A stretch of 64,000 bases of DNA from JABMQB01 sp963677475 (lineage in GTDB: Bacteria > Bacteroidota > Bacteroidia > Bacteroidales > Prolixibacteraceae), in NCBI GenBank assembly GCA_963677475.2, contig CAXXQD010000021.1, positions 372,001 to 436,000 on the forward strand. The letters run 5' to 3'. The notes beneath the pieces are model-generated. The model ran no database searches, was not told where the DNA came from, and saw only the letters and a list, made by a program, of their open reading frames with translations. A program made the position numbers and the translations under genes. Positions 54,116 to 63,902 of this stretch are shown in pieces (the stretch's first letter is position 1; each line of letters opens with the position of its first letter).

Positions 54116-55474
54116 ATGGAATTTAAAAAGAAGCCTTCGCTTAGCTTTTGGCAAATTTGGAACATGAGCTTTGGGTTTTTAGGCATCCAAATGGGTTTTG
54201 CCCTTCAAAATGCAAATGCGAGCAGAATACTACAAATATTCGGTGCAGATGTTCACGAGCTATCATGGTTTTGGTTGGTTGCCCCTTTAACCGGATTAAT
54301 TGTTCAGCCTATAATTGGGCATTACAGTGATCGAACCTGGACTCGGCTCGGAAGACGTAGGCCCTATTTTCTTACCGGGGCTTTACTGGCTTCAGTTGGA
54401 TTGGTGCTTATGCCAAATGCGGATATGTTCACGGCATTCATGCCTGCCCTTTGGGTAGGGGCCGGAATGTTAATGATCATGGATGCTTCTTTTAATGTTG
54501 CCATGGAGCCCTTTAGGGCATTGGTTGCCGATATGTTGCCATCCGATCAACGGACTTTAGGATTTAGTATCCAGACCGTGCTGATAGGGGTGGGTGCCGT
54601 AATTGGTTCCTGGTTGCCCTATGTGCTGGCTAATTGGTTTGGCATTAGCAATAGTTCAACAACTGGTGGGGTTCCGCATAATTTGTTGCTATCGTTTATT
54701 ATTGGCGCTAGTGTTTTAGTCATAAGTATTTTGGTTACAGTTATAGGAACCAAAGAATACACACCACAGCAGTTGAAAGAATTTTCAAACGAAGCTGAGG
54801 AAGAGAGCAGCTCAAGTTTGCTAAACATTTTTAGCGATTTCAAGAAAATGCCCTTAACAATGCGCCAGTTAAGTGGGGTCCAGTTTTTTTCGTGGTTCGG
54901 GTTGTTTGGGATGTGGGTATTTACAACACCGGCAATCGCCCATCATGTTTACGGATTGGCAGTTGATGAAACACATTCCGCAGCATTTCAAAATGCTGGC
55001 GATTGGGTGGGTATTCTTTTTGGGGTATATAATGCTGTTGCCGCAGTCTTTGCATTTTTTCTGCCGGCAATTGCCTATAAATTTGGCCGCAAAAAAACAC
55101 ATGCACTATCTCTGGTTATTGGAGGGCTCGGATTAATTTCAATGTATTTTATGCCCGATAAAAACTGGTTGATATTATCGATGATTGGGATTGGAATAGC
55201 ATGGGCAAGCATACTTGCAATGCCTTATGCAATTTTGGCCGGGGCAATACCAGCAAAAAAAATGGGTGTTTATATGGGGATTTTTAATTTTTTTATTGTG
55301 ATTCCACAAATTATTAATGCCCTTATCGGAGGCCCTATCGTGAAATATCTGTATGGTGGAAATTCAATTTATGCCATTGTTGCCAGTGGTATTTCCTTGT
55401 TGATTGCAGCTTTATTAGTAATAAAAGTAAAAGACGTTGACGATATTACAATCCGGAAGAAGGATAAATTTTAG
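54116..55474 (+). CDS. MFS/GPH-type sugar-cation symporter, probably maltose
   Basis: 452 residues with about 12 transmembrane helices. Motifs near the N-terminus (SFWQIWNMSFGFLGIQMGFALQ) and GHYSDRTWTRLGRRRPY near 77-93 are typical of the SLC45/GPH-type sugar symporters found beside maltose phosphorylase in Bacteroidota. Its place 18 bp before the maltose phosphorylase gene supports import of maltose or short maltodextrins from the periplasm. Specificity is inferred from context. Confidence 0.85.
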   Translation: MEFKKKPSLSFWQIWNMSFGFLGIQMGFALQNANASRILQIFGADVHELSWFWLVAPLTGLIVQPIIGHYSDRTWTRLGRRRPYFLTGALLASVGLVLMPNADMFTAFMPALWVGAGMLMIMDASFNVAMEPFRALVADMLPSDQRTLGFSIQTVLIGVGAVIGSWLPYVLANWFGISNSSTTGGVPHNLLLSFIIGASVLVISILVTVIGTKEYTPQQLKEFSNEAEEESSSSLLNIFSDFKKMPLTMRQLSGVQFFSWFGLFGMWVFTTPAIAHHVYGLAVDETHSAAFQNAGDWVGILFGVYNAVAAVFAFFLPAIAYKFGRKKTHALSLVIGGLGLISMYFMPDKNWLILSMIGIGIAWASILAMPYAILAGAIPAKKMGVYMGIFNFFIVIPQIINALIGGPIVKYLYGGNSIYAIVASGISLLIAALLVIKVKDVDDITIRKKDKF

Positions 55475-55492
55475 ACCAATAAAATTTGTAAA

Positions 55493-57817
55493 ATGAAGGA
55501 TTATATAAAACACCATGAGTGGAAAATAATTGAAGAGGGTTTTGATCCTGATCGGAATAGAATATCTGAAAGTATTTTCAGCATAGGTAATGGAAGGTTT
55601 GGGCAACGGGCAAATTTCGAAGAAAAGTACAGTGGCGATTCGCTGAGGGGAAGTTATATTGCCGGAATATATTATCCGGATAAAACGAGGGTAGGATGGT
55701 GGAAAAACGGCTATCCCGAATATTTTGCCAAAGTAATTAATTCTACCAATTGGATAGGGATTGATATCTCCATTGACGGGGAAGAGCTTGACCTAAACCG
55801 TGCAGAAGTACTTTCATATCGTCGTGAACTGGATATGAGAAATGGTCTTTTACGCCGAAATTTTAAAGCCCGTTTGTATTCAGGAAACGAAGTGGAAGTG
55901 TGGGCTGAAAGGTTCCTTAGTATGGACGATCCGGATTTGGCTGCGATCTCTTACAAAGTGAAAGCACTTAATTTTTCAGGAACGATACAAATTGCCCCTT
56001 ATTTAGATGGAGACGTATTTAACGAAGACTCCAATTACGAGGAAAAATTCTGGAAAGAAATTTCAAAGAACAATCATGGTAATTCGGGATTTCTAACCCT
56101 TGAAACCTTAAAGACCAATTTTCAGGTTTGTACCGGGATGCTTTTCTCTGCAACAAAAAACAATCAAACCATAAAAGAGATTACTTCTGTTTCGAAAGAA
56201 AAATATGTAGGCGGAAACCTAATATGTTCAATCAAAAAGGGAGAAGAACTTCACCTTGAAAAATTGGTTGCCAAGGTTACTTCGTTAAATTCGGACAAAG
56301 AGGTTTTAGTAGAAAATACAAGTAAGGCATTAAAAAGGGCAGAAAAAGAAGGGTATAAAAGTCTTTTTAATAAACACCAGAAAAAATGGGATGCGATTTG
56401 GGAAAGAAGCGATATTATTGTTGAAGGGGATGTTGCGGCTCAGCAGGGAATCCGGTTTAACATTTTCCAGCTTAACCAAACCTATACCGGCTCCGATGAC
56501 CGGTTAAACATAGGTCCAAAAGGATTTACCGGGGAAAAATATGGTGGGGTTACTTATTGGGATACCGAAGGCTATTGCCTGCCTTTTTACCTGAGCACTG
56601 CACCACAAAATGTTTCAAAAAACCTCTTGCTCTATCGTTACAAACATCTTGGCAAAGCCATTGAAAATGCCGAGAAACTAGGATTCACAAATGGGGCTGC
56701 TTTATACCCGATGGTAACAATTAATGGAGAAGAATGCCATAACGAATGGGAAATTACCTTCGAAGAAATCCATAGGAATGGGGCAATCGCTTATGCTATT
56801 TGGAATTACGTGAATTATACGGGCGATAAGGTCTATCTTGCTCCTTACGGATTCGAGGTTTTACTCGCTATCAGCCGGTTTTGGGGTCAAAGGGTCAATT
56901 GGTCCAATGAAAAACAAAGTTATGTAATCCTTGGCGTTACTGGACCAAACGAATATGAAAACAATGTGAACAATAATTTTCACACCAATAACATGGCAGT
57001 TTGGACTTTAAAATACACATTGGAAGTAATTGATTACCTGAAAAAAGAACACGCTTACCTTTATTCGGAACTTGCAAGAAAATGGGAGTTTAACGAACTT
57101 TTGGAAACCACCAAATGGAAAGATATCATTGAAAAAATGTACTATCCTTTTGACGAAGAACGAAATGTTTATTTGCAGCAGGATGGATTTCTGGACAAAG
57201 AGCTTATTCCGGCTTCAAAAATAAATCCGGAGGAATTACCAATTCATCAACACTGGTCATGGGACCGCATTTTACGTTCATGTTACATAAAGCAAGCCGA
57301 TGTTCTGCAAAGCATTCTTTGGGCAGAAAACGATTATTCGCTTGAATCAATACAGCGGCATTTTGATTTTTATGAGCCCTTAACGGTCCATGAATCTTCT
57401 CTTTCTTCGTGCGTTCATACCATATTGGCTGCTAAAATCGGCTACACCCAAAAGGCGTATGAGTTTTATTTAAGAACGGCCAGGCTCGACTTGGACGATT
57501 ATAATAACGACACCGACGATGGCTTGCACATCACTTCCATGGGTGGAACCTGGATGTCGTTCGTAATGGGTTTTGGAGGATTACGTGCTGTGGAAGGCAA
57601 GTTGGTATTTAACCCGTTTTTGCCAGATAAGTGGAAATCGTATTCGTTTAGGATTGATTTCAGGGGGGCACACCTTGAACTATTGTTGGATCAAAAGGGA
57701 TTTGTTGTGAAAAATCACTCAGATGTTGTGGTGAACCTGATGGTTTGGGGAAAAGAATTAGCGGTTCGGGGAAATGAAACCAAGAAAATTAATCAGGACA
57801 AAAAAAGAATAGGATGA
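55493..57817 (+). CDS. GH65 maltose phosphorylase
   Basis: 774 residues. GH65 phosphorylases split maltose with phosphate into glucose and beta-glucose 1-phosphate. The catalytic acid is Glu487 in TGPNEYENNVNN, the same number and context as in the characterised Lactobacillus enzyme. Other motifs are the substrate loop YWDTEGYCLPFY near 355-366 and the phosphate-site region HESSLSSCVH near 640. There is no signal peptide, so it is cytoplasmic. Trehalose or kojibiose phosphorylase is possible in this family, but the starch context favours maltose. Its 3' end overlaps the next gene by 4 bp. Confidence 0.88.
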   Translation: MKDYIKHHEWKIIEEGFDPDRNRISESIFSIGNGRFGQRANFEEKYSGDSLRGSYIAGIYYPDKTRVGWWKNGYPEYFAKVINSTNWIGIDISIDGEELDLNRAEVLSYRRELDMRNGLLRRNFKARLYSGNEVEVWAERFLSMDDPDLAAISYKVKALNFSGTIQIAPYLDGDVFNEDSNYEEKFWKEISKNNHGNSGFLTLETLKTNFQVCTGMLFSATKNNQTIKEITSVSKEKYVGGNLICSIKKGEELHLEKLVAKVTSLNSDKEVLVENTSKALKRAEKEGYKSLFNKHQKKWDAIWERSDIIVEGDVAAQQGIRFNIFQLNQTYTGSDDRLNIGPKGFTGEKYGGVTYWDTEGYCLPFYLSTAPQNVSKNLLLYRYKHLGKAIENAEKLGFTNGAALYPMVTINGEECHNEWEITFEEIHRNGAIAYAIWNYVNYTGDKVYLAPYGFEVLLAISRFWGQRVNWSNEKQSYVILGVTGPNEYENNVNNNFHTNNMAVWTLKYTLEVIDYLKKEHAYLYSELARKWEFNELLETTKWKDIIEKMYYPFDEERNVYLQQDGFLDKELIPASKINPEELPIHQHWSWDRILRSCYIKQADVLQSILWAENDYSLESIQRHFDFYEPLTVHESSLSSCVHTILAAKIGYTQKAYEFYLRTARLDLDDYNNDTDDGLHITSMGGTWMSFVMGFGGLRAVEGKLVFNPFLPDKWKSYSFRIDFRGAHLELLLDQKGFVVKNHSDVVVNLMVWGKELAVRGNETKKINQDKKRIG

Positions 57818-59670
57818 AGTTTAAGGCAAAATATTATTTAGTAATTGTTAGCCTGATTTTTGGGTTTAGTGCTTCAGCAACTAGTTCAAAAAATATAAGG
57901 GTTGAACCTTCGTTTTGGTGGGTTGGAATGCAAAATCCATCGCTTCAGTTAATGGTTCATGCCGAGGGTGTTTCTACTACCGATGTTGTATTTTCCTATC
58001 CCGGGATTAAACTAAAAAAAACATCAAAAGTTGATAATCCCAACTATCTGTTTTTGGATTTGGAAATTAAGAAAAAAACAAAACCCGGTTCGTTTATCAT
58101 TGATTTTCAGCAAAACGGAAAATCTGTTTATAAATATTTATATAGTCTATACGAAAGGGAAACGGGATCAGCAACACGGGAAGGATTTAACACCTCCGAT
58201 GTCATTTATTTAATAACACCAGATCGTTTTGCCAACGGAAATCCTGAAAACGATGCCGTAGAATGCATGAAGGAATTACCAAACCGAAGCTACCATTTGG
58301 GAAGGCATGGGGGTGACCTTCGTGGAATTATAAACAACCTTGATTATTTAAAAGACCTGGGATTTACAGCAGTGTGGTTAAATCCTGTACTTGAAAGCAA
58401 CATGACAAAATCATCCTACCACGGATATGCTTGTACTGATTATTACAGGGTAGATCCAAGATACGGAACCAATGAAGAATATTGTGAGTTAAATAACGAA
58501 CTCGACAAACGAGGGATGAAGCTTATTATGGACATGGTTTTTAACCATTGCGGATCGGAGCATTGGTGGATGGAAGATATGCCTATGAACGATTGGTTAA
58601 ACAATTATCCGGATTTTAAAATCGCAAACCACAGGAGAACGGTAAACCAGGATCCTTACGCATCGGAAATAGATAAACGAGAAATGAGTGATGGGTGGTT
58701 TGTTGAAACCATGCCCGATTTGAACCAGAAAAATCCGTTTATGGAAACCTATTTAATCCAAAATAGCATTTGGTGGATTGAATATGCAGGCTTGGAAGGT
58801 GTAAGACAGGATACTTGGCCCTATCCCGATAAAAATATGATGGCACGCTGGGTACAAAGGCTTTTAGAAGAATATCCGAACTTGAACATTGTTGGCGAAG
58901 AGTGGAGCATGAACCCTGCGATTGTTTCCTATTGGCAAAAAGGGAAAATCAATAAAGATGGGTACAAATGTGACCTTCCGAGCTTAATGGATTTTCCTTT
59001 GCAGGAGGCTGTTAGTAAAGGTTTTAACGAAAAAGAAGATTGGGGAACCGGACTGATAAGAATCTACGAATTGCTGGCAAACGATTTTCAATATCCTGAT
59101 CCGTTTAACCTGGTGATTTTACCAGACAACCACGACATGTCAAGGTTCTTAACCCAGGTGAATGATGATGTTGATTTGCTTAAAATGGCAATCGCTTTTT
59201 TTCTTACAACACGCGGAATACCGCAAATTTTTTATGGAACTGAAACATTAATGACAAATACAGGAACCGAAGAACACGGTATTATCCGTAGTGATTTCCC
59301 GGGGGGATGGGCAGGCGATGAGGTGAATGCTTTTACCGGGCAAAACCTCTCAGAAGCGCAAAAGGACATGCTTTTCTATGTAAAAACCATCCAAAATTGG
59401 AGGAAAAACAAAGAGGTCATCCACCACGGAAAATTAAAGCATTTTGCACCAGCCGATGGCATCTATACCTATTTCAGGTACAATAATGATGAGGTTGTGA
59501 TGATCATTCTTAATAAAAATCAAAACGAAACGACACTCAAAACAGAAGCTTATAAAGAAATAATAAACGGAAAATCAAATGGGAAGGATATTATTTCCGG
59601 TAAAGAATTTGAAAATATTGCTGAAATTACCCTTCCTGCAAAATCAGCAGTGATAATCGAACTAAACTAA
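57814..59670 (+). CDS. GH13 neopullulanase/cyclomaltodextrinase-type enzyme (SusA-like)
   Basis: 618 residues. A signal peptide (about 1-23) and an N-terminal beta-sandwich of the cyclomaltodextrinase type (about 27-115) precede the GH13 barrel (about 125-540) and a C-terminal beta domain. The catalytic triad is visible: nucleophile D333 in GVRQDTW, acid/base E362 in VGEEW and D441 in DNHDMSR. It probably acts in the periplasm on maltodextrins delivered by SusC, like SusA. It overlaps the phosphorylase gene by 4 bp and is followed 9 bp later by another GH13 gene. Confidence 0.9.
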   Translation: MKFKAKYYLVIVSLIFGFSASATSSKNIRVEPSFWWVGMQNPSLQLMVHAEGVSTTDVVFSYPGIKLKKTSKVDNPNYLFLDLEIKKKTKPGSFIIDFQQNGKSVYKYLYSLYERETGSATREGFNTSDVIYLITPDRFANGNPENDAVECMKELPNRSYHLGRHGGDLRGIINNLDYLKDLGFTAVWLNPVLESNMTKSSYHGYACTDYYRVDPRYGTNEEYCELNNELDKRGMKLIMDMVFNHCGSEHWWMEDMPMNDWLNNYPDFKIANHRRTVNQDPYASEIDKREMSDGWFVETMPDLNQKNPFMETYLIQNSIWWIEYAGLEGVRQDTWPYPDKNMMARWVQRLLEEYPNLNIVGEEWSMNPAIVSYWQKGKINKDGYKCDLPSLMDFPLQEAVSKGFNEKEDWGTGLIRIYELLANDFQYPDPFNLVILPDNHDMSRFLTQVNDDVDLLKMAIAFFLTTRGIPQIFYGTETLMTNTGTEEHGIIRSDFPGGWAGDEVNAFTGQNLSEAQKDMLFYVKTIQNWRKNKEVIHHGKLKHFAPADGIYTYFRYNNDEVVMIILNKNQNETTLKTEAYKEIINGKSNGKDIISGKEFENIAEITLPAKSAVIIELN

Positions 59671-59679
59671 AATTATATC

Positions 59680-61035
59680 ATGAAAAATAGTACTAAACTA
59701 CTTGCGATTTTATTGGTCGGGATAAGTATTTTATCTTGTAATTTATGCAAACAAAATACAGAACCTGAATTATTTTCGGATTGGATCAACGATGCCGTTT
59801 TATATGAAGTAAACATCAGGCAATATACGCCCGAGGGCACCTTTAATGCGTTCGCAGAGCACTTGCCCCGGTTAAATGAACTGGGTGTAGATATTCTTTG
59901 GATCATGCCCATTCACCCAATCTCCGAACTGAAACGAAAAGGCACCTTGGGTTCGTATTATGCTGTTGCCGATTATCTGAAAGTAAATCCTGAATTCGGG
60001 ACAATGGATGATTTTAAAACACTCGTCAATAAATCCCATGATTTGGGAATGAAGGTTGTAATTGATTGGGTTGCCAACCATACCGGATGGGATAATCCGT
60101 GGATTTACGATCACCCGGAATGGTTCACAAAAGATTCAACGGGTGTGATTATTCCCCCTGTGCCTGACTGGTCGGATGTTGCCGATTTGAATTTCGACCA
60201 GCAGCCAATGCGTAAAGCAATGATTAATGCCATGGATTTTTGGTTGACAGAAGCTAATATTGATGGTTTCCGTTGCGATGTTGCCTGGGGTGTGCCCCAG
60301 GATTTCTGGGAAGCTGCACGGGCTTCTTTTGATTCCATAAAACCTGTGTATATGCTTGCCGAAGATGAAGACCACCCGGGGTTTTTAGACAGCGCTTTTC
60401 ATTCCAACTATGCATGGAATTTACACCACATTATGAACGAGGTGGCAAAAGGAGAAAAAACAGCCCTCGATATAAAAGACTATTTTACTACTGCAAAAGA
60501 TAAATATGCCGAAGGGTCGTTTCCGATGCAATTTATTACCAACCACGATGAAAATTCTTGGGCAGGAACCATTGAAGAACGGATGGGCAAAGCCGGCGAT
60601 GCGTTTGCAGTATTTTCATTTACAATTCCCGGAATTCCTTTGATTCATAGCGGGCAGGAAGCAGGATTGAACAAAAGGCTTGAGTTTTTTGAAAAGGATG
60701 AAATCGATTGGGCCAATCTGAGCAAGCAAGATTTTTACACATCCCTTACAAAGCTTAAATCAGAAAATAAAGCTTTATGGAATGGTTCTTTTGGTGGAAA
60801 CATGGAAGTTTTGGAGACATCTGCGCCCGAACAGGTTTTTGCCTTTAAACGAACAAAAGATGATAGCCAGGTTTTGGTGGTTCATGAACCTTTCGGAAGA
60901 AATAACGCAAGTGTTGAAATTGAACTTGGTGAACTTACCAATTATACAGCGTATTGGAGCAATGAAAAAATACCGCTGGGCGGAAATGTAAAATTTGATA
61001 TTGAACCCTGGAATTATTTGGTTTTCACGAAATAA
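59680..61035 (+). CDS. GH13 alpha-amylase-family lipoprotein
   Basis: 451 residues. The signal peptide ends in ILSCN, so it is lipid-anchored. The compact GH13 barrel (about 35-375) has D200 in DGFRCDVAW as nucleophile, E228 in MLAEDE as acid/base and D290 in TNHDENSW. It has no N-terminal carbohydrate-binding domain. It may trim maltodextrins in the periplasm or at the surface. The operon ends here with a terminator at 61065. Confidence 0.88.
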   Translation: MKNSTKLLAILLVGISILSCNLCKQNTEPELFSDWINDAVLYEVNIRQYTPEGTFNAFAEHLPRLNELGVDILWIMPIHPISELKRKGTLGSYYAVADYLKVNPEFGTMDDFKTLVNKSHDLGMKVVIDWVANHTGWDNPWIYDHPEWFTKDSTGVIIPPVPDWSDVADLNFDQQPMRKAMINAMDFWLTEANIDGFRCDVAWGVPQDFWEAARASFDSIKPVYMLAEDEDHPGFLDSAFHSNYAWNLHHIMNEVAKGEKTALDIKDYFTTAKDKYAEGSFPMQFITNHDENSWAGTIEERMGKAGDAFAVFSFTIPGIPLIHSGQEAGLNKRLEFFEKDEIDWANLSKQDFYTSLTKLKSENKALWNGSFGGNMEVLETSAPEQVFAFKRTKDDSQVLVVHEPFGRNNASVEIELGELTNYTAYWSNEKIPLGGNVKFDIEPWNYLVFTK

Positions 61036-61064
61036 TAACCTTGATTATTTAGTGCTTAGTTTTT

Positions 61065-61095
61065 AAGGTCGGCAATTTGTCGGCCTTTGTTTTTA
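61065..61095 (+). terminator. Rho-independent terminator of the maltose operon
   Basis: Arms AAGGTCGGC (61065-61073) and GTCGGCCTT (61079-61087) pair over 9 bp with two G-U pairs and are followed by a T-rich run. It lies 30 bp after the GH13 stop. Confidence 0.75.
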
Positions 61096-61164
61096 CATGC
61101 AAATGGAATACATAGTGAAAGTCAATATTTTGATATCTTTAAGGAGATTTATAAAGCACATATT

Positions 61165-63162
61165 TTGATAAACAGAATAGTTCAAAGATGCCGACACTTG
61201 TATTTGCTGCACTTGTTAATTATTGCAATAGCATTTTCTGCATGCAAAAGCAGGCCGTTTCAAGGCACAAAATGGGACCTTGGAAACAACCATGCGGAAT
61301 TTCAAAAAGTATTGGAATTTTATAGCCAACCAAAAGACAGCCTTAAATTTCGTGCTGCCAAATTCCTGATTGACCGCATGAAAGGGGAATATTATTACAA
61401 AGCTAAAAATGAAGAAGAACAGGATTCTTTCCTTCGATCAATTCCAGCGCAAATTCACATTCCGTTTCCCGACACTAGCAGTCAATATGAAATGCTTCGG
61501 CGCAAATTGGTCGATGATATTGTGTCCTCAGCTATTGAAGAAGGAAAAGTCTGTGAACCCAGGTATCAAAAGTATTACGACAGTAAATCATTGACAGCAG
61601 AATTTTTAATCGAAAATATCGAGTATGCATTTAAAGCCTGGGAGTTTCCCTGGGCAAAGTCATATTCTTTTGATGATTTTAGCCGATATATTTTACCTTA
61701 TCGTTGTGGGACAGAAGCACCCGGACCTTGGCGGAAAAAATATTATAACGCATTTAAATGGATTGCCGATTCAATTGAAGGTTCGGATGACCCATTGGAA
61801 GCCGCTACCTTATTAAACGAGCAATTCAGGTACGAATTATCGTTTTCGGAAGCGCTCAAAAAATGTGGTTTTAAATTAGATATTGGTAACCATGTGGATG
61901 CAATGGCTTACGAAAGTTGTTATGGACAAGCCAGGATTGGGGTATGTATGTTACGTGCGTTGGGAATCGCGGCAACTACCGACCATGTGCCAAAATGGGG
62001 GCATATTAGTTTTGGGCATGAACTATCAGCTATGATGGATGCTGATGGAAAGTGGCACTATTTCAACTTTGGGGAAACGGGGCCAAAAAAAGATCTAAAA
62101 TTTGTAGCGCCCAAAATGTATTTGAAGGAATTCGGCAAATCAGATCAGAACAAAACTGTTTATACTGATGCGACCGGATTATTAATAAAAGTATATGATC
62201 TTGCTATTGAAATAAATGCCTCCCCGGACGATGATGTGTATTTATGTACCTTCGGAAACCTAAAATGGGAGGTCTTATGCAAGGGAATCAACAAAGAGTC
62301 TTCAGTGTTGTTCGAAAACGTTGGGGTTGGTAAACGAATGTATTTGGCAGCAGTGCCTCAAGGGAAATCGTTACGACCGGTTTCTTATCCCTTTTCAACC
62401 GATACCACTGGAAATATTACCTATTATAAATCCGAATCGGCAAAAACAATTGAGAGCACATTTATCCGGAAGTTTCCGGAGTGGGGGATTTATAATCCGA
62501 GAAGGGCATCCATAATTGGAGGTGAATTTTTTGTTGCCAGCAAACCAGATTTTTCAGACGAAAAGTTGATCTACAAAATTGTAGATACTTTAAAATATAA
62601 TTGGAATATTTTAAAAGTGGCAGAACAGAAAGGAAAGTATTTCAGGTATAAATTTCCGAATTCAATGGATTCAATTTTTGACGGACCTGCCGAAGTTGCG
62701 TTTTATTCCAGCAATGGCGAAGGTTTTCATAAAATTGAAGGGAGTTATTTTGCATCGCCCCAACTATCGCAAAACCACATTGATTTGTTGACCGATGATG
62801 ATATTTTAACCTACCTGCAAGTTTGGAATTACGAAAAGGAGACCGATTTAAAGGTCAGTAATTTTGTGTTTAAAAAGCCGAAGGATGATCTTTGGATTGG
62901 TTTAAAACCGGACAATGAAAGTACAGTCACTCATGTGGAAATTTGTCCACGAAACGACAAAAATGGAATTTATCCGGGCATGATGTACGAACTGTTTTAT
63001 TGGGACAATGAATGGGTATCGCTGGGAAAGCAAAAAGCTGCGGGCGATTCAATACATTATGCAAATATTCCAGCAAATGCAGTTTTATGGCTTCGAAACC
63101 TGGACGAAGGACGCGAAGAACGGATTTTTACACTGAAGCAAGGGAAGGTAAACTGGTGGTAG
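61165..63162 (+). CDS. lipoprotein with transglutaminase-like domain
   Basis: 665 residues from the TTG at 61165. The longer frame from 61087 would start inside the terminator, so the later start is preferred. A short signal peptide (about 1-20) ends in AFSAC. A transglutaminase-like papain-fold core lies about 200-320, with Cys in ESCYGQARIGVCMLRALGI, His in ISFGHELSAMMD and FNFGETGP after it. These could be the catalytic triad. The C-terminal half (about 350-665) is beta-rich, with a final jelly-roll-like part. Such proteins in Bacteroidota are mostly uncharacterised. It has no clear link to starch use apart from position. Confidence 0.7.
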   Translation: MINRIVQRCRHLYLLHLLIIAIAFSACKSRPFQGTKWDLGNNHAEFQKVLEFYSQPKDSLKFRAAKFLIDRMKGEYYYKAKNEEEQDSFLRSIPAQIHIPFPDTSSQYEMLRRKLVDDIVSSAIEEGKVCEPRYQKYYDSKSLTAEFLIENIEYAFKAWEFPWAKSYSFDDFSRYILPYRCGTEAPGPWRKKYYNAFKWIADSIEGSDDPLEAATLLNEQFRYELSFSEALKKCGFKLDIGNHVDAMAYESCYGQARIGVCMLRALGIAATTDHVPKWGHISFGHELSAMMDADGKWHYFNFGETGPKKDLKFVAPKMYLKEFGKSDQNKTVYTDATGLLIKVYDLAIEINASPDDDVYLCTFGNLKWEVLCKGINKESSVLFENVGVGKRMYLAAVPQGKSLRPVSYPFSTDTTGNITYYKSESAKTIESTFIRKFPEWGIYNPRRASIIGGEFFVASKPDFSDEKLIYKIVDTLKYNWNILKVAEQKGKYFRYKFPNSMDSIFDGPAEVAFYSSNGEGFHKIEGSYFASPQLSQNHIDLLTDDDILTYLQVWNYEKETDLKVSNFVFKKPKDDLWIGLKPDNESTVTHVEICPRNDKNGIYPGMMYELFYWDNEWVSLGKQKAAGDSIHYANIPANAVLWLRNLDEGREERIFTLKQGKVNWW

Positions 63163-63165
63163 GCG

Positions 63166-63203
63166 TCATAAAAAAAAGGCTCCCCGAAGGAAACCCTTTT
63201 CAC
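63166..63203. terminator. possible bidirectional terminator between convergent genes
   Basis: An A-run, an imperfect stem around GGCTCC/GGAAACC with tetraloop CCGA, and a T-run lie between the stops of the transglutaminase-like gene and the TetR gene. The stem has a bulge, so the call is weak. Confidence 0.4.
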
Positions 63204-63223
63204 GTTTTATCATAAGTTTGGTG

Positions 63224-63826
63224 CTATCTCTTCATAATCCCGTAGCACATAATTTTAAGGATAATGTCAACGCTTCTTTCCAGGTCAATTTTCCCGTACG
63301 ATCCGGCCGAAAGAGGCATTTCCAAGCCCTTAATTGCGGTGGTTAAACCGATGGCTACAAGGTTAAAATCGTAAATTTCAAATTCATTTTTCCGAACCCC
63401 CTCAATCAAAATCCGTTTGATCATACGGATTTCGTTTTGCTCATATTTATGTTTAATATCTTCAATAAATCCAATAGCAGCAACATCGTTTTCAAGGGCG
63501 TGGTAAAAATTTGCCAGGCTTCTGAAAATGGTCAATTTGGTTAAAATATAATCGCGAAGTTTGTCAACCGGGTCGCTGTTCCGGTTAATTACCTTGTCCA
63601 GTTCCCTTCCCAAAACATCAACTTCTTTCATGATTACAGCCTGAAAAAGGTCTTCCTTGCTTTTGAAATAATAGTAAAGCGAACTTTTGCCTTTTCTTAC
63701 GGCATTGGCAATGTCGTCGAGGGTGGTCTTTTTATATCCATATTTGCTGAATATTTCCTGTGCAATTTTGAGGATGGTCTCTCTGTTAAGATCTTTTTTC
63801 GACCCGTTTTCACTGGTATTCTGCAT
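63224..63826 (-). CDS. TetR-family transcriptional regulator
   Basis: 200 residues. The N-terminal HTH (ILKIAQEIFSKYGYKKTTLDDIAN ... SSLYYYFKSKEDLF, about 18-65) is the TetR pattern. The C-terminal ligand domain is helical and not diagnostic. It is convergent with the transglutaminase-like gene and starts 76 bp downstream of the RNase R stop. The target is unknown; the neighbouring RNase R gene is unlikely. Confidence 0.9.
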   Translation of the reverse strand: MQNTSENGSKKDLNRETILKIAQEIFSKYGYKKTTLDDIANAVRKGKSSLYYYFKSKEDLFQAVIMKEVDVLGRELDKVINRNSDPVDKLRDYILTKLTIFRSLANFYHALENDVAAIGFIEDIKHKYEQNEIRMIKRILIEGVRKNEFEIYDFNLVAIGLTTAIKGLEMPLSAGSYGKIDLERSVDIILKIMCYGIMKR

Positions 63827-63902
63827 AGGTTTTTATTCTTTACTGAAACAAATGATGCCCAAAGATAATTTAAATTTTTAAAAATAATGAAGCATAAAAA
63901 AA

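Noticed and set aside
61087..61164. Upstream TTG start for the transglutaminase-like gene
   Set aside because: It lies inside the terminator stem of the preceding operon and would place a non-hydrophobic stretch before the lipoprotein signal.
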